Positions 26,127-35,544 of a stretch of 64,000 nt of DNA are shown here, piece after piece. Under the pieces are notes generated by a model that was not told the DNA's origin, did no database searches, and saw nothing but the letters and a program-made list of their open reading frames with translations. The DNA is from Amycolatopsis balhimycina FH 1894. Lineage in GTDB: Bacteria; Actinomycetota; Actinomycetes; Mycobacteriales; Pseudonocardiaceae. Location of the stretch: NCBI RefSeq assembly GCF_000384295.1, contig NZ_KB913037.1, positions 9,561,508 through 9,625,507 of the forward strand, written 5' to 3'. Both the position numbers and the translations under genes were made by a program. Numbering within the stretch: position 1 is the first letter of the stretch; each line of letters begins with the position of its first letter.

Positions 26127-29100
26127 ATGGAGATCCGCATTCTCGGGCGCCCCGGGCTGCTCGACGACTCGGGCCGACCCGTGAAGCTTCCTCAGAAGGT
26201 CATGACGATACTCTCTGTGCTGGTGGTTCACCTGGATAGACGGGTGCGAACGGACGACATCATCGCCTGGGTTTGGGATGAGGCCCCCGGGCGGACAACC
26301 GTCTACCGCTACATTTCGACGCTCCGGAAAACTTTGACCGAGGTATCGGGTGGGAGCGCCGAACTTCACCGGTTAATGGGTTACCAAATGTTGACCTTGC
26401 CTGATAACCGAGTCGTCGACCACCAGCGGTTCTTGGCTCACCTAGCAGCCGCGCAGGGGGAGATCGACGACGAGCTTGCCCTGAACCACCTCGCCGCTGC
26501 TCTCGGGGAAGTCGAGGGTCAGCCTCTCGAAGGACTGCAAGGTCAGCATCTTAGTAGACTTCGTCAACGCCTCGTTGTAGACGTTCGACAGGCGCAATCG
26601 CAGCAGGCCAGACGACTGCTCGCAGTGGGGCGGCCTGGCGAGGCCGCAGAGAAACTCGACATGCAGTTGCTTCTCCCGGGGCCTGTAGACCACGGCCTCC
26701 TGCTGCTCTGGGTCGAAGCAATGGTCGCCGCGGGCCGCCGTGCAGAGGTTGCCGAAGGTGTTGAACACCGCCTCGGGGGTCGCCCGTTGGGTGCGGACCT
26801 CGCCGACCAGCTTCGGCGGGTTTTGGCGGCACCGATCGAGAAGGCGGGCCAGATCCTCGGCGTTAACGAAGACCGTCGGCGGTGGGAGGTGGTCTTCGAA
26901 CCCGAACAGGTCCTGCGTGAGAACCCCGCACCCTGCGAGCTTCTGCAGGCTGAGTATCACGTTGTCGACTTCGATCGTCCTGACAACGCACTCCAGCACC
27001 TGGGCGCCTGGCTGGACGATCCCGTGCCGGTGAGCGTGCGCGTGCTGACCGGGCCGAGCGGGGGAGGGAAGACCCGGCTCGGCATCGAATTGGTTCGCCG
27101 GGCTCAGGAGCAGGGATGGCGCGCAGGGTTCGTCCGGGCAGGTGTCGAGTCTGGCCTGCTGGCGCGAGCGGTGACTGAATCTGGTCCGTTGCTGTTGGTT
27201 GTCGACTACGCTGAAGCGCGTACCGGGCAGATTCTCGCAGTGGTGACCGCGATCGGTGCTCAGCGGGGACGTGGAGGCAACTTCCGCCTCCTGTTACTGG
27301 CGCGGGCGGTCGGGCCATGGCTGAAAACGCTCCGTCGCGAGACGGCCCCGGGCCTCCTCGACGTTCTGGGACGGATGGCTGTCGAACCGGTCGCGCCGTT
27401 ACCGACCGGCGCCCGCCTGCAGCAGTTCCACCGCGCAACTACCGCGTTCCTCCCGAAGGTAAGTTCTGCGGACCCCGATGCAGTAGTCGTACCCCCGGAT
27501 CTCGACGACGATCGGTACGATCGGTTCCTGGATGTCCATGCGGCGGCGTTGGCAGCGGTTCTGGACACGGTGGCTGCGGAACCGACGTCTGTGGCAGATG
27601 CTCCGCTCGAGCGCATAAAGGTCCATGAGGAGCGCTACTGGTTGGCGTCCGCCGAAGCCCGAGGTCTCTTCAGTCGTCACCGGGGCCGGATCGCTGAACC
27701 AAAGATTGGCTGGCCAGGTAGACGCAGCGCTCCTGAGTCGAGCGGTAACGCTTCTGTCTTGTGGCACGACATGGGGGAGCGGGTCAGAGGGTGGCCGGGG
27801 AGGGAAGTTTCGGTGTCGGCGCGGCGTGCACTGTCGATCGGGGTGGCTCGTTTCGAGCATCATGAACCACTGGACTTCGCTCCTGAGCTTGTGCGGGAAT
27901 TCAGCGACGTCCTGGCCAAAGTCAACTACGACGTAGACAAGCATCCCGCGGAATCACTTGACGGCCGACAACTGGGCGAGCTGGTCGACGAGGTGCTGAC
28001 AGCAGGGCAGTCGGATGATCTGATCATTGTGCACATCGTGTCCCATGGCGAGCTCACCGATGGCGACGCCACAGTGTTCGCACTCGGCTCCGAGGGAGCG
28101 CGTCACGCCGATAACAGTATTGCACATTGGCTGACGATGCAGCAGCAACCTGGGCGACCGACGGCTCTGTTCTTGCTCGATCTGTGCTCGGCTGGGACGG
28201 TGGCCAGGCTGCCGTGGCAAACCAGGCTCGAAGGGGCGCCCCGAGCTTGGGTTATCGCTGCTTGCAGTCCGAACGAGACGGCGTACGACGGCAGGTTCTC
28301 GCAGGCGACGATCGCCGTTCTGTGTGCGTTGGCCGCCGGTGAGCTTGACGTCGATCCCAGCCTAGAGTACGTGCCGCTCCACATTGTCGCTCGCGCGATC
28401 CGTCAGGAGGTCAACCGGCTCGCTGCCGAGGCCGACGCGTACGACCAGCAAGTGACCGCGAGCCTCGTAGACCTCAGCGCAGACGTAGAGCCTCCGTTCT
28501 TCGCGAATCCGGCTTACAGTCCCCATCCCCGGCTGCGGCTGCGAGCTGCTGTTGAACCTGCGGTGTTGCCGTTTCTGGACGACCTCGACGAGGGGCTCGA
28601 CGCGCGACACTTTCTCGACCGTGCAACGGGCCTTGGTGGGCTCGCCGGCAGCGCCGCCGACTTCGTGGGGTGCTTCACCGGCCGGGACCAGGAGCTGCGG
28701 CGGATCTCGCCGTGGCTCAATGGGCATGGCAATGGATCGCTGTACGTGGTCACGGGTAGCCCAGGCTCGGGAAAGTCGGCGCTGCTTGGTGTTCTCGTCT
28801 GTGCGGCGCACCCAGCGCTGCGTGATGCCACCGAGGCGATTTGGAATCGCGTCGCGCAGGCACCGCTCCCGATCACCTCGCTTGCTGCAGTGCATGCCCG
28901 TCAGCGCGGGCTCGCTGCGATCGTCGCGACCATCGCGCGTCAGCTCAGCCTGCCGGAGGGCATGGGGCCCGCCGAACTGGTCACCAAGCTGCGGGGGACA
29001 CATTCGACCGTGATCGTGGTCGACGCACTCGACGAGGCTGACGATCCGACAAGGATCATGTCCGAGCTCCTGTTGCCTCTCACGCAAGAGGGTGAGCCTG

Positions 29101-31655
29101 GCAGTCCCGTCCGGCTGCTGGTCGGTGTGCGAGACTACGAACAGTTCGTGCCGTTGTTCGAGCGTGCCGTTGTGGTCGACTTGGACGACGTCGACCAGGA
29201 CGTCCTGGAAAACGACTTGCACGTCTACATAACCGGACTGTTGCGTGCTACGCGAGCGTACCGTCCTCACGGCGCTGTGGTCGGTGCTTTCGCTCACGCG
29301 GCTGCCGGCGCATTGGCCGCTCCGGACGAGACTGAGCGCCGTCGGTGGGGCCCATTTCTGGTGGCGGGTCTGTACACGCGCCATCTGGTCGCTTCAGACG
29401 ACGTCATCACCGACGCGACTCGGGCAGCGGAGCTGGGCGCGTGTGTCCCGCTCGACCTGCCGGGCGTACTCGAGCTCGATCTGTCTGTGCAACGCGATCA
29501 GCCGTGGCTGGCCGTGGTTCTACTCGCGCTGGCGCACGCGCGTGGTGCGGGAATGCCGGTCTCGGTGCTGGCGCGGGTCGTGCCGGCTCTCCGGCCGCAA
29601 GAGCCGGTTCCGACCGTAGCGGAGATTCGTGCCGCTTTGACGGCGGGAAAATTCTACATCCGCCAATCGCTGGACGACGATCACAGCAATATCTACCGGT
29701 TGTTTCACCAAGGCCTTGCGGACACTCTGCTGGGACAGGGGGGACACGAAGATGCGTGCCGGCTGTTCGATGCGTTGCTGTATTCACTCGGCCCATCCGA
29801 GTACCGCGACTGGGATGCGGCTGAGCCGTACTTGCTCCGGCACATCACCGAACACGCTCGGGAAGCGGGCTGTGAATCCGAAGTCCTTGATGACCCGGGG
29901 CTGCTGCTGAACCCACGGTATTTCGAGGTGCTTGGTGACAATCAGTTCTCCGGCGTCAGATCGCCGGCCGAACTCGCGCTTGCCGCTGTCCGCGCCGGCC
30001 GGCCAGAGTTGGCCCGACGCGCGGCCAACCTGCGTAATCGGCCACCACTGACGTGGCAGCCTCAATGGTCCATCGGCACGCAGGGGGAGTCGCCCGGCAG
30101 TGAGCCGGGACTTAAGGGTGCAGTTACGGCCGCCGCCATTTCGCCCTCTGGAACATCTCTGGTGACGGTCGGGCCAGCGGGGTTGCGCACGTGGGTCTGG
30201 CCTCTCGACGAGAAACCGGTGTTGAGCAGCGTGGCCCCGACCTTAGTTGGGAACTTGGTTACGATGTCCCCGACAGGCGGGGACTTCCTGGTGGCGGCCG
30301 GCGCCAATCTCGAGTGGTGGCGAGAGGGTATCTGGCATTCTGCTTATGTTGATGCGCGAGTTGTTGTCACATCAGTGACGTTCGATGGGTTTTATATCTG
30401 CGTCACGGAAAAAGGTCAATTCATTCGCATTGGGGTCAAGGGGCCTGAGAAAATCCTCGAGGTCGAAGGCGGTCTGGGATCGGACTGGGACGTTGCCGTG
30501 TCCGGAAGCGTTTCAGCAGCTGTTTGTTTGCTAGCTGACGGGCAGGCGCGGCTGATCGATTTCGGACGCTCTGGCCGTAGCTCATACTCTCTCGCCGGCC
30601 GTGCTCGGTCTGTGGCTCTCGGCTCCGATGGAGCCAGCGTTGCCCTGGGGACTGCGGACGGGAAAGTCGGCACCCTGCGCTGGGGTGAGACTGGCGTTGC
30701 CAACTACGCCCGTGTCATAAGAGGTGCAGTGACTGCACTTGCGTTCAGCGACGATTGCAGCCTCCTGGCGGCCGGGAGCGACATCGGCGAGGTCACCGTG
30801 ATCGACATGGCGCAAAACATAGTGTGGACTGGGCGGCTGTCCAAGGTTGCGATTACAGATCTTGCAGTTGCCGCGCCGTACGGTCGAGTCGTTGCCGTGG
30901 ACGAGGACGGTGCTGCTTACCTTTCCGCCCAGAACGAGTCTTGGCGGCTGTCGGCGGGGTCTCCTCCTGCGGTTCGTCCGGTTGATGGGGGTCCGTTTGA
31001 CTCAGGATCGGAAAATCGGCAATTTGTCACTACTTTCGCGACGACATCTCCTACGGGGGGTAATCAGGTTTTTGTGGGATACGCGGATGGACAGTGGAGG
31101 ATGGTCGATCCTGGCGGTCGCACGCGGCGTTTGAAGTCGAGTGCCGTTCGGTTCGATAGTGCGATCGAAGAGATTATTCCGACTGTGGTGGGAGGAAAGG
31201 CTGCATTCCTCATCACCACGGAGAACGGTGTCTGGCTGCAGAGCCGGCGTTCCGATGATTCGGTCGAATTGGACCCGAGTTCTGCATTCGTGGAGGACGT
31301 CAAGCGTGGCAGCCGTCCTTCGGCCGATCTCGTAGTGGGCGACCAACTCGTCCATATCACAGCAGGTCGTGACGCTGTGCTGATCACAGGTCCGGACGGC
31401 GGCACACAAACTGTCGGCGACCACCGCGGCGTGAGGGCTATCCACTGTACCTATGTCGACAGTCGGCCGGTGGTGTTCAGCGGTGGTTCGGACGGGCAAG
31501 TCCGGGTCTGGGACCTGGTGAAACGCGAACTGTCGGACGTCATCGAAATCGGACGACCGATCTGGAAGATCAGTACTTTGGCTGGCCCTCGGCTGCTAGT
31601 CGGTGCCGGCGGGGAACTGCTCCAATTCGCCTATCGTGCGCGGGGGACGGCATGA
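26127..31655 (+). CDS. SARP-HTH/BTAD – P-loop – caspase-like – STAND NTPase – WD40 protein
   Basis: This 1842-residue cytosolic protein opens with a winged-helix domain (EIRILGRPGLLDDSGRPVKL, WVWDEAPGRTTVYRYISTLR) and a BTAD-like helical region to ~245. A first P-loop unit has Walker A GPSGGGKTR (309-317) and Walker B LLLVVDYAEA (Asp360). A caspase/C14-like domain (~560-800) has catalytic His640 in HIVSHGEL and Cys687 in LFLLDLCSAG. A second NACHT-like unit has GSPGSGKS (877-884) and VIVVDALDEADD (Asp966). The C-terminal ~500 residues are WD40-like (last blade SGGSDGQVRVWDL). STAND plus WD40 is a sensor/oligomerisation layout and the caspase an effector, so this reads as an NLR-like conflict protein. 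GGAGGG precedes the ATG; the hydrolase gene overlaps it by 4 bp. Confidence 0.9.
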   Translation: MEIRILGRPGLLDDSGRPVKLPQKVMTILSVLVVHLDRRVRTDDIIAWVWDEAPGRTTVYRYISTLRKTLTEVSGGSAELHRLMGYQMLTLPDNRVVDHQRFLAHLAAAQGEIDDELALNHLAAALGEVEGQPLEGLQGQHLSRLRQRLVVDVRQAQSQQARRLLAVGRPGEAAEKLDMQLLLPGPVDHGLLLLWVEAMVAAGRRAEVAEGVEHRLGGRPLGADLADQLRRVLAAPIEKAGQILGVNEDRRRWEVVFEPEQVLRENPAPCELLQAEYHVVDFDRPDNALQHLGAWLDDPVPVSVRVLTGPSGGGKTRLGIELVRRAQEQGWRAGFVRAGVESGLLARAVTESGPLLLVVDYAEARTGQILAVVTAIGAQRGRGGNFRLLLLARAVGPWLKTLRRETAPGLLDVLGRMAVEPVAPLPTGARLQQFHRATTAFLPKVSSADPDAVVVPPDLDDDRYDRFLDVHAAALAAVLDTVAAEPTSVADAPLERIKVHEERYWLASAEARGLFSRHRGRIAEPKIGWPGRRSAPESSGNASVLWHDMGERVRGWPGREVSVSARRALSIGVARFEHHEPLDFAPELVREFSDVLAKVNYDVDKHPAESLDGRQLGELVDEVLTAGQSDDLIIVHIVSHGELTDGDATVFALGSEGARHADNSIAHWLTMQQQPGRPTALFLLDLCSAGTVARLPWQTRLEGAPRAWVIAACSPNETAYDGRFSQATIAVLCALAAGELDVDPSLEYVPLHIVARAIRQEVNRLAAEADAYDQQVTASLVDLSADVEPPFFANPAYSPHPRLRLRAAVEPAVLPFLDDLDEGLDARHFLDRATGLGGLAGSAADFVGCFTGRDQELRRISPWLNGHGNGSLYVVTGSPGSGKSALLGVLVCAAHPALRDATEAIWNRVAQAPLPITSLAAVHARQRGLAAIVATIARQLSLPEGMGPAELVTKLRGTHSTVIVVDALDEADDPTRIMSELLLPLTQEGEPGSPVRLLVGVRDYEQFVPLFERAVVVDLDDVDQDVLENDLHVYITGLLRATRAYRPHGAVVGAFAHAAAGALAAPDETERRRWGPFLVAGLYTRHLVASDDVITDATRAAELGACVPLDLPGVLELDLSVQRDQPWLAVVLLALAHARGAGMPVSVLARVVPALRPQEPVPTVAEIRAALTAGKFYIRQSLDDDHSNIYRLFHQGLADTLLGQGGHEDACRLFDALLYSLGPSEYRDWDAAEPYLLRHITEHAREAGCESEVLDDPGLLLNPRYFEVLGDNQFSGVRSPAELALAAVRAGRPELARRAANLRNRPPLTWQPQWSIGTQGESPGSEPGLKGAVTAAAISPSGTSLVTVGPAGLRTWVWPLDEKPVLSSVAPTLVGNLVTMSPTGGDFLVAAGANLEWWREGIWHSAYVDARVVVTSVTFDGFYICVTEKGQFIRIGVKGPEKILEVEGGLGSDWDVAVSGSVSAAVCLLADGQARLIDFGRSGRSSYSLAGRARSVALGSDGASVALGTADGKVGTLRWGETGVANYARVIRGAVTALAFSDDCSLLAAGSDIGEVTVIDMAQNIVWTGRLSKVAITDLAVAAPYGRVVAVDEDGAAYLSAQNESWRLSAGSPPAVRPVDGGPFDSGSENRQFVTTFATTSPTGGNQVFVGYADGQWRMVDPGGRTRRLKSSAVRFDSAIEEIIPTVVGGKAAFLITTENGVWLQSRRSDDSVELDPSSAFVEDVKRGSRPSADLVVGDQLVHITAGRDAVLITGPDGGTQTVGDHRGVRAIHCTYVDSRPVVFSGGSDGQVRVWDLVKRELSDVIEIGRPIWKISTLAGPRLLVGAGGELLQFAYRARGTA

Positions 31656-32479
31656 CATCAGTGCTCGGAGTGCACGGGATCGGCAACTTCGGCTACCTAC
31701 GTAGAGGGGGATCCGTACAGGGCGCTGCTGAATTGCTGTCGGCCGAGTGGGGCGCCCAGCTCGCCGGTGTTCCGTCAGCTGACGACTTCGACGTCACGGT
31801 GGCGTTCTATGCTCACTGCCTGCACCGCGGTACCTCGCAGGGGGAGGCCGGCGATCCGTCGGCCTTGGAGCCGGGGGCACAGCAGCTGTTAGTCGACTGG
31901 GTAGACCTACTCCGGCCGGGAATGACGAACCCACAAGGCCCTCGGACCGCGCGAGCACGGCAAGCTGCCGAATGGCTGACACGCACTTTCGGTCGTTCCT
32001 CACGCGTCTTCGCCATCGCTTTCTGCCGTGAAGTGCACACCTATCTGGCCAGCCCCGGTTCACCCCGTCGTGAGGCCGCCCGGCGGGTGGTCGCGGACGC
32101 GATTGCCGAGCACCGGCCCGACGTGATCGTCGCTCACTCGCTCGGCAGCGTGGTCGCTTACGAGGCTCTGTGGGCCCACCCCGAGCACGATGTCGAATTG
32201 CTGGTCACCATCGGAAGCCCGCTTGCCATGGCTGGGGTGGTGGCGCCGAGGCTGATCCCGGCAACGGACATCGGAGGTCGTCCACCACGCGTGCGACGCT
32301 GGCGCAATGCCGCAGACGTCGGCGACATCATCGCGATTCCGCGTTCTGGTCTTCGGGATCGGTTCGCCGGGGTAGAGGACGACACCGAAGTCGTCATCGG
32401 TTCATGGGATTTCCACACGGCCGGTGCGTACCTGCGTACAAAAGAGGTCGTCAACCTAATCCGCAGCGTCTCCGGATAG
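31652..32479 (+). CDS. Alpha/beta-hydrolase (lipase/esterase-like), partner of the caspase-STAND protein
   Basis: The 275-residue protein begins SVLGVHGIGNFGYL (oxyanion HG motif). The nucleophile elbow is VIVAHSLGSVVAYEALW (AHSLG, Ser nucleophile). LVTIGSPLAM follows, with a late Asp in NAADVGDIIA and a C-terminal His in GSWDFHTAGAYL completing a plausible triad. Such hydrolases cleave lipid or protein esters. The ATG overlaps the upstream stop (ATGA), so both proteins are produced together; the hydrolase is probably a second effector or a substrate of the caspase-like domain. Confidence 0.85.
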   Translation: MTSVLGVHGIGNFGYLRRGGSVQGAAELLSAEWGAQLAGVPSADDFDVTVAFYAHCLHRGTSQGEAGDPSALEPGAQQLLVDWVDLLRPGMTNPQGPRTARARQAAEWLTRTFGRSSRVFAIAFCREVHTYLASPGSPRREAARRVVADAIAEHRPDVIVAHSLGSVVAYEALWAHPEHDVELLVTIGSPLAMAGVVAPRLIPATDIGGRPPRVRRWRNAADVGDIIAIPRSGLRDRFAGVEDDTEVVIGSWDFHTAGAYLRTKEVVNLIRSVSG

Positions 32480-32522
32480 TTCTCCAGGCTTCGGCAACCG
32501 GCGCGATCTTGGCCGTCGAGTA

Positions 32523-32636
32523 GGAGGGGCACCGCTGGCTCGGTCCCGGCTGGTTGTGATCGGCGAGGTCACCCGTGGGCGCGACGTCAACGACGTCGTC
32601 GAGCTGGACGTCGTGCGCGTCGAGTCCTCCGGCTAA
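32523..32636 (+). pseudogene. C-terminal scrap of an unidentified enzyme
   Basis: The last ~30 codons read RLVVIGEVTRGRDVNDVVEL, then DVVRVESSG and TAA at 32634-32636, like the end of a MaoC/FAS1-type dehydratase. There is no start. The TAA overlaps the TAG of the opposing aldo/keto reductase. It may mark an old recombination junction. Confidence 0.35.
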
Positions 32637-33540
32637 TCCCGGGCGACCTCAGCGGTGTGCGCGGGGATGTAGCGCTCGCCCCGCACCTGGTCGCTCAGCG
32701 GGTCCAGCGCGGCCAGCGCGTCGGCGTCCAGGGTGAGTTGCAGCGCGGCCGCGTTCTGCTCCAGCTCGGCCGGGCTGCGGGTGCCCGGAACGGCCGCCAC
32801 CGCCACCGCCACCCCGAGCCGCTCGGCCTGGGCGTACACCCAGGCCAGCGCCACCTGGGCCGGGGTGGCACCCAGCCGGTCGGCCACCTCGCGCACGGTC
32901 TGCGCGATCTTCTCGTTGGCCTCGCCCGCCTCGCCGGCGAAGCGGGGGTTGGTGCGCCGGAAGTCCTTCTCGCCCAGCGTGGAGCGGTCCAGGGTGCCGG
33001 TCAGGAACCCCCGCCCCAGCGGCGAGTACGGCACCAGCCCGACCCCCAGCTCGGCCAGCACCGGGGTGACCGCCTCGACGTCGCGGGTGCAGAGCGAGTA
33101 CTCGCTCTGCACCGCGGTGATCGGGTGCACCGCGTGCGCCCGGCGCAGCAGCTCGCCGTCGACCTCGGACGGGCCCAGGTGGCGGACCTTGCCCGCCTCG
33201 ACCAGCTCGGCCATCGCCCCGACGGTCTCCTCGATCTCCACGTCCTGGGGCGGGCGGTGGGCGTAGTACAGGTCGATCACGTCGACGCCCAGCCGCAGCA
33301 GCGAGGCGTCGCAGGCACGCAGCACGTAATCGCGGGCACCGCGGATGCGGCGTGCCCGGTCGCCGGTGCTGCGGTCGATGCCGAACTTGGTGGCCAGCTG
33401 CACCTGGTCGCGGCGGCCGTTGATGGCCCGGCCCACCAGCACCTCGTTGTGCCCGGTGCCGTAGGCGTCGGCGGTGTTCAGGAACGTGATGCCCAGCTCC
33501 AGGGCCAGGTCGATGGTGGCAGGCCCGCCGTCCCAGTCGG
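32633..33540 (-). pseudogene. 5'-truncated aldo/keto reductase
   Basis: About 300 codons match the NADPH-dependent aldo/keto reductase barrel: IDLALELGITFLNTADAYG (active-site Asp/Tyr), QLATKFGIDR (Lys), DVIDLYYAHRPP (His region), AVQSEYSLCTRD, PYSPLGRGFLTGTL and an NADP-binding AAVPGTRSPAELEQNAAAL. Roughly the first 35-40 residues are missing. The break at ~33537 coincides with the start of IS481-like sequence on the other strand, so IS activity removed the 5' end. Confidence 0.8.
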
Positions 33541-34375
33541 CGGCCGCCGCCTGCTCGTCGCGCGTTGCCAGACCCGCCTGATCGCCCACGTCGCCGCCGA
33601 GATGGGCATCTCGCGTCAATGCGCATCCAAGCGGATCAACCGCTGGCGCCGCCATGGCGAGACCGGTCTCCTCGACCATCCGAGCGTCCCGCACCACCAG
33701 CCCACCGCCACCCCTGCGCAGGTGGTGGCCCGGATCGAGCAGCTGCGCCGGCAACGCAAGTACTCCGCTCGCCGGATCGCGACCGAGCTGGCTGCCGAGG
33801 GCATCACCATCTCGGTGCGGACTGTGGGCCGGCACCTGCTGCAGCTGGGCCTGAATCGGCGCCGGTTCCTCGATCCGACCGGCGTCAGTAACCGGGCACC
33901 TCGGCGGATCATCGCGCGCTGGCCAGGGCACATGGTCCACCTCGATGTGAAGAAGACCGGTCAGATCCCCGACGGAGGTGGCTGGCGGATCCACGGCAAA
34001 GGCAGTGACCAGGACAAACGCGTCGCGCGCGGCAAAACCCGCGGTCAGCGGGCCGCTACTTCTACCTGCACTCCGCCGTCGACGGTTCTCACGCCTGGCC
34101 TACACCGAGGCCCCTGTCTGATGAGAAGGCCCGGACCGCGATCGGGTTCGTCGACCGGGCCCGGGCGTTCTTCGCCCGCCACGGCATCACCCACATCTAC
34201 CGCATCGTCACCGACAACGGCTCCTGCTACCGCGCCAAAGACCACCGTCCTACGCCGAGCCCGCCACCAGCGCATCAACCCCTTACACCCCACGCCACAA
34301 CGGCAGAGTGGAACGCTACAACCGGATCCTGGCCGAAGAACCAACCAAGCGTTGGAGCAGCACGCTGGCGTGACC
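33525..34375 (+). mobile_element. Degenerate IS481-family transposase fragment
   Basis: The HTH region reads GRRLLVARCQTRLIAHVAAE, ISRQCASKRINRWRRHGETG, then LLDHPSVPHHQPTATPAQV and the rve core (HMVHLDVKKTGQIPDGGGW). Further on the frame must shift at least twice to follow SDEKARTAIGFVDRARAFFA and YRIVTDNGSCYR. The N-terminal ~15 residues are absent and no terminal repeats were found. It is inactive and marks the deletion of the aldo/keto reductase start. Confidence 0.82.
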
Positions 34376-34647
34376 TATATCCGACGAGTTGATCGTGCAC
34401 ACACTGTCGGTCGATATTGTCAGGGGTCGACCGCCCTGTAGTGGTTCTGGGGTTCAAGGCCGCTGAACAGCGGAAATCTGAGACAATCGCGTTTATTGCC
34501 GGGGTGGGGAGACGGCGGTTGTGCTCATTTCAAGATCAGGTGCAGTTTCCCGTCGCGTCGACATACAACCCATGTGTCCAGGTCGGCGGCGGAGAGCGGT
34601 TCCGCCACCGCATCTCAGATCGTTCTTACCGTGGAGGAAACCCGCCG

Positions 34648-35544
34648 ATGACGACAGAGGAGGAGCCGGCAGGCAGTGCCGGTTTGGACCGGCCCGGTCG
34701 GCCGCGGCTGCGGAAGATCGTCTCCGGCCTCGCGCCCGATCGTCGGGAAAAGGTCTTCGACCTGCAGGAACTTTTGCTCGCCGTGGTGCCTGATGTGGAT
34801 GGGGACCGCCCGGAGACGTGGGAAGGTTTCGACGAGTCGGCAGCCCTGGTCGACCACGATGTACGGCTTCTGTGCGCGCTGCAGGCCGAGGGATTCCACG
34901 GGACGCTCTGGACCGAGCTCTCCAATCGGCTGGCGCGTTACGGCGTCGCGGTAGTGAAGGCCTGGATCCACAGCGGGGAAATCTACAAAAGGGCGAAGCT
35001 GAAACGGCGAGCTGTCGAACGGGCGAGGCCGCCCCTGAACGCGGACGAGGCCATCGCCGTGGCCATGGACACGGTGGCGGAAGGCGTTGAGCTGTTCAAA
35101 AAGAAGGGGCTCGAGCAGCACGAATGGAATCCCGCCGGAGGCGCCCGTCTGTCGACCTATTTCATCGGCAGTTGCGTGCTGTGCTTCCCCAACGTCCACC
35201 GCGGGCAGTTGACGCAGCGCTCACGCAGCGACCAAGACGTGTTCGTGTCCGACTTCGACCTGGAATTCGGCGCGTCGGCGACGCAGTCGGCCGAAGATGA
35301 GGTGGTTGGCATGCTCGGGATCGTCGACACCCTGCGCGGAGGCCGGCGAGGTCGCCGAAGCGGGTATCCCGACGATGTGGTGAATCTCGTCGTGCTCTAC
35401 CACATGGAGGACTACAAGTCAGCCGAGATCGCCGAGTTGATCAGCTCTGAATCCGCCAAGTACACCTCGAGCACCGTGCGGAAGATCCTGGCCGAGTACC
35501 GCAAGCAGGCAGCCAAGGAACGGCGTGAAGGAGATCGGGCATGA
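34648..35544 (+). CDS. Sigma-factor-like DNA-binding protein
   Basis: The 298-residue protein begins at ATG 34648 with GGAGG 10 bases upstream. The central part (KRRAVERARPPLNADEAIAV; NPAGGARLSTYFIGSCVLCF) resembles sigma region 2. The C terminus has a region-4-like HTH (DDVVNLVVLYHMEDYKSAEI, AELISSESAKYTSSTVRKIL). Similarity is weak but the layout is that of distant ECF-type factors found on actinomycete mobile DNA. It overlaps the following ECF sigma gene by 4 bp, so both are made together; either could control the other or the genes that follow. Confidence 0.55.
   Translation: MTTEEEPAGSAGLDRPGRPRLRKIVSGLAPDRREKVFDLQELLLAVVPDVDGDRPETWEGFDESAALVDHDVRLLCALQAEGFHGTLWTELSNRLARYGVAVVKAWIHSGEIYKRAKLKRRAVERARPPLNADEAIAVAMDTVAEGVELFKKKGLEQHEWNPAGGARLSTYFIGSCVLCFPNVHRGQLTQRSRSDQDVFVSDFDLEFGASATQSAEDEVVGMLGIVDTLRGGRRGRRSGYPDDVVNLVVLYHMEDYKSAEIAELISSESAKYTSSTVRKILAEYRKQAAKERREGDRA

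Noticed and set aside
32657..34441. 594-codon plus-strand frame
   Set aside because: Its first half is the antisense of the aldo/keto reductase; only the part after ~33525 (IS481) is meaningful.
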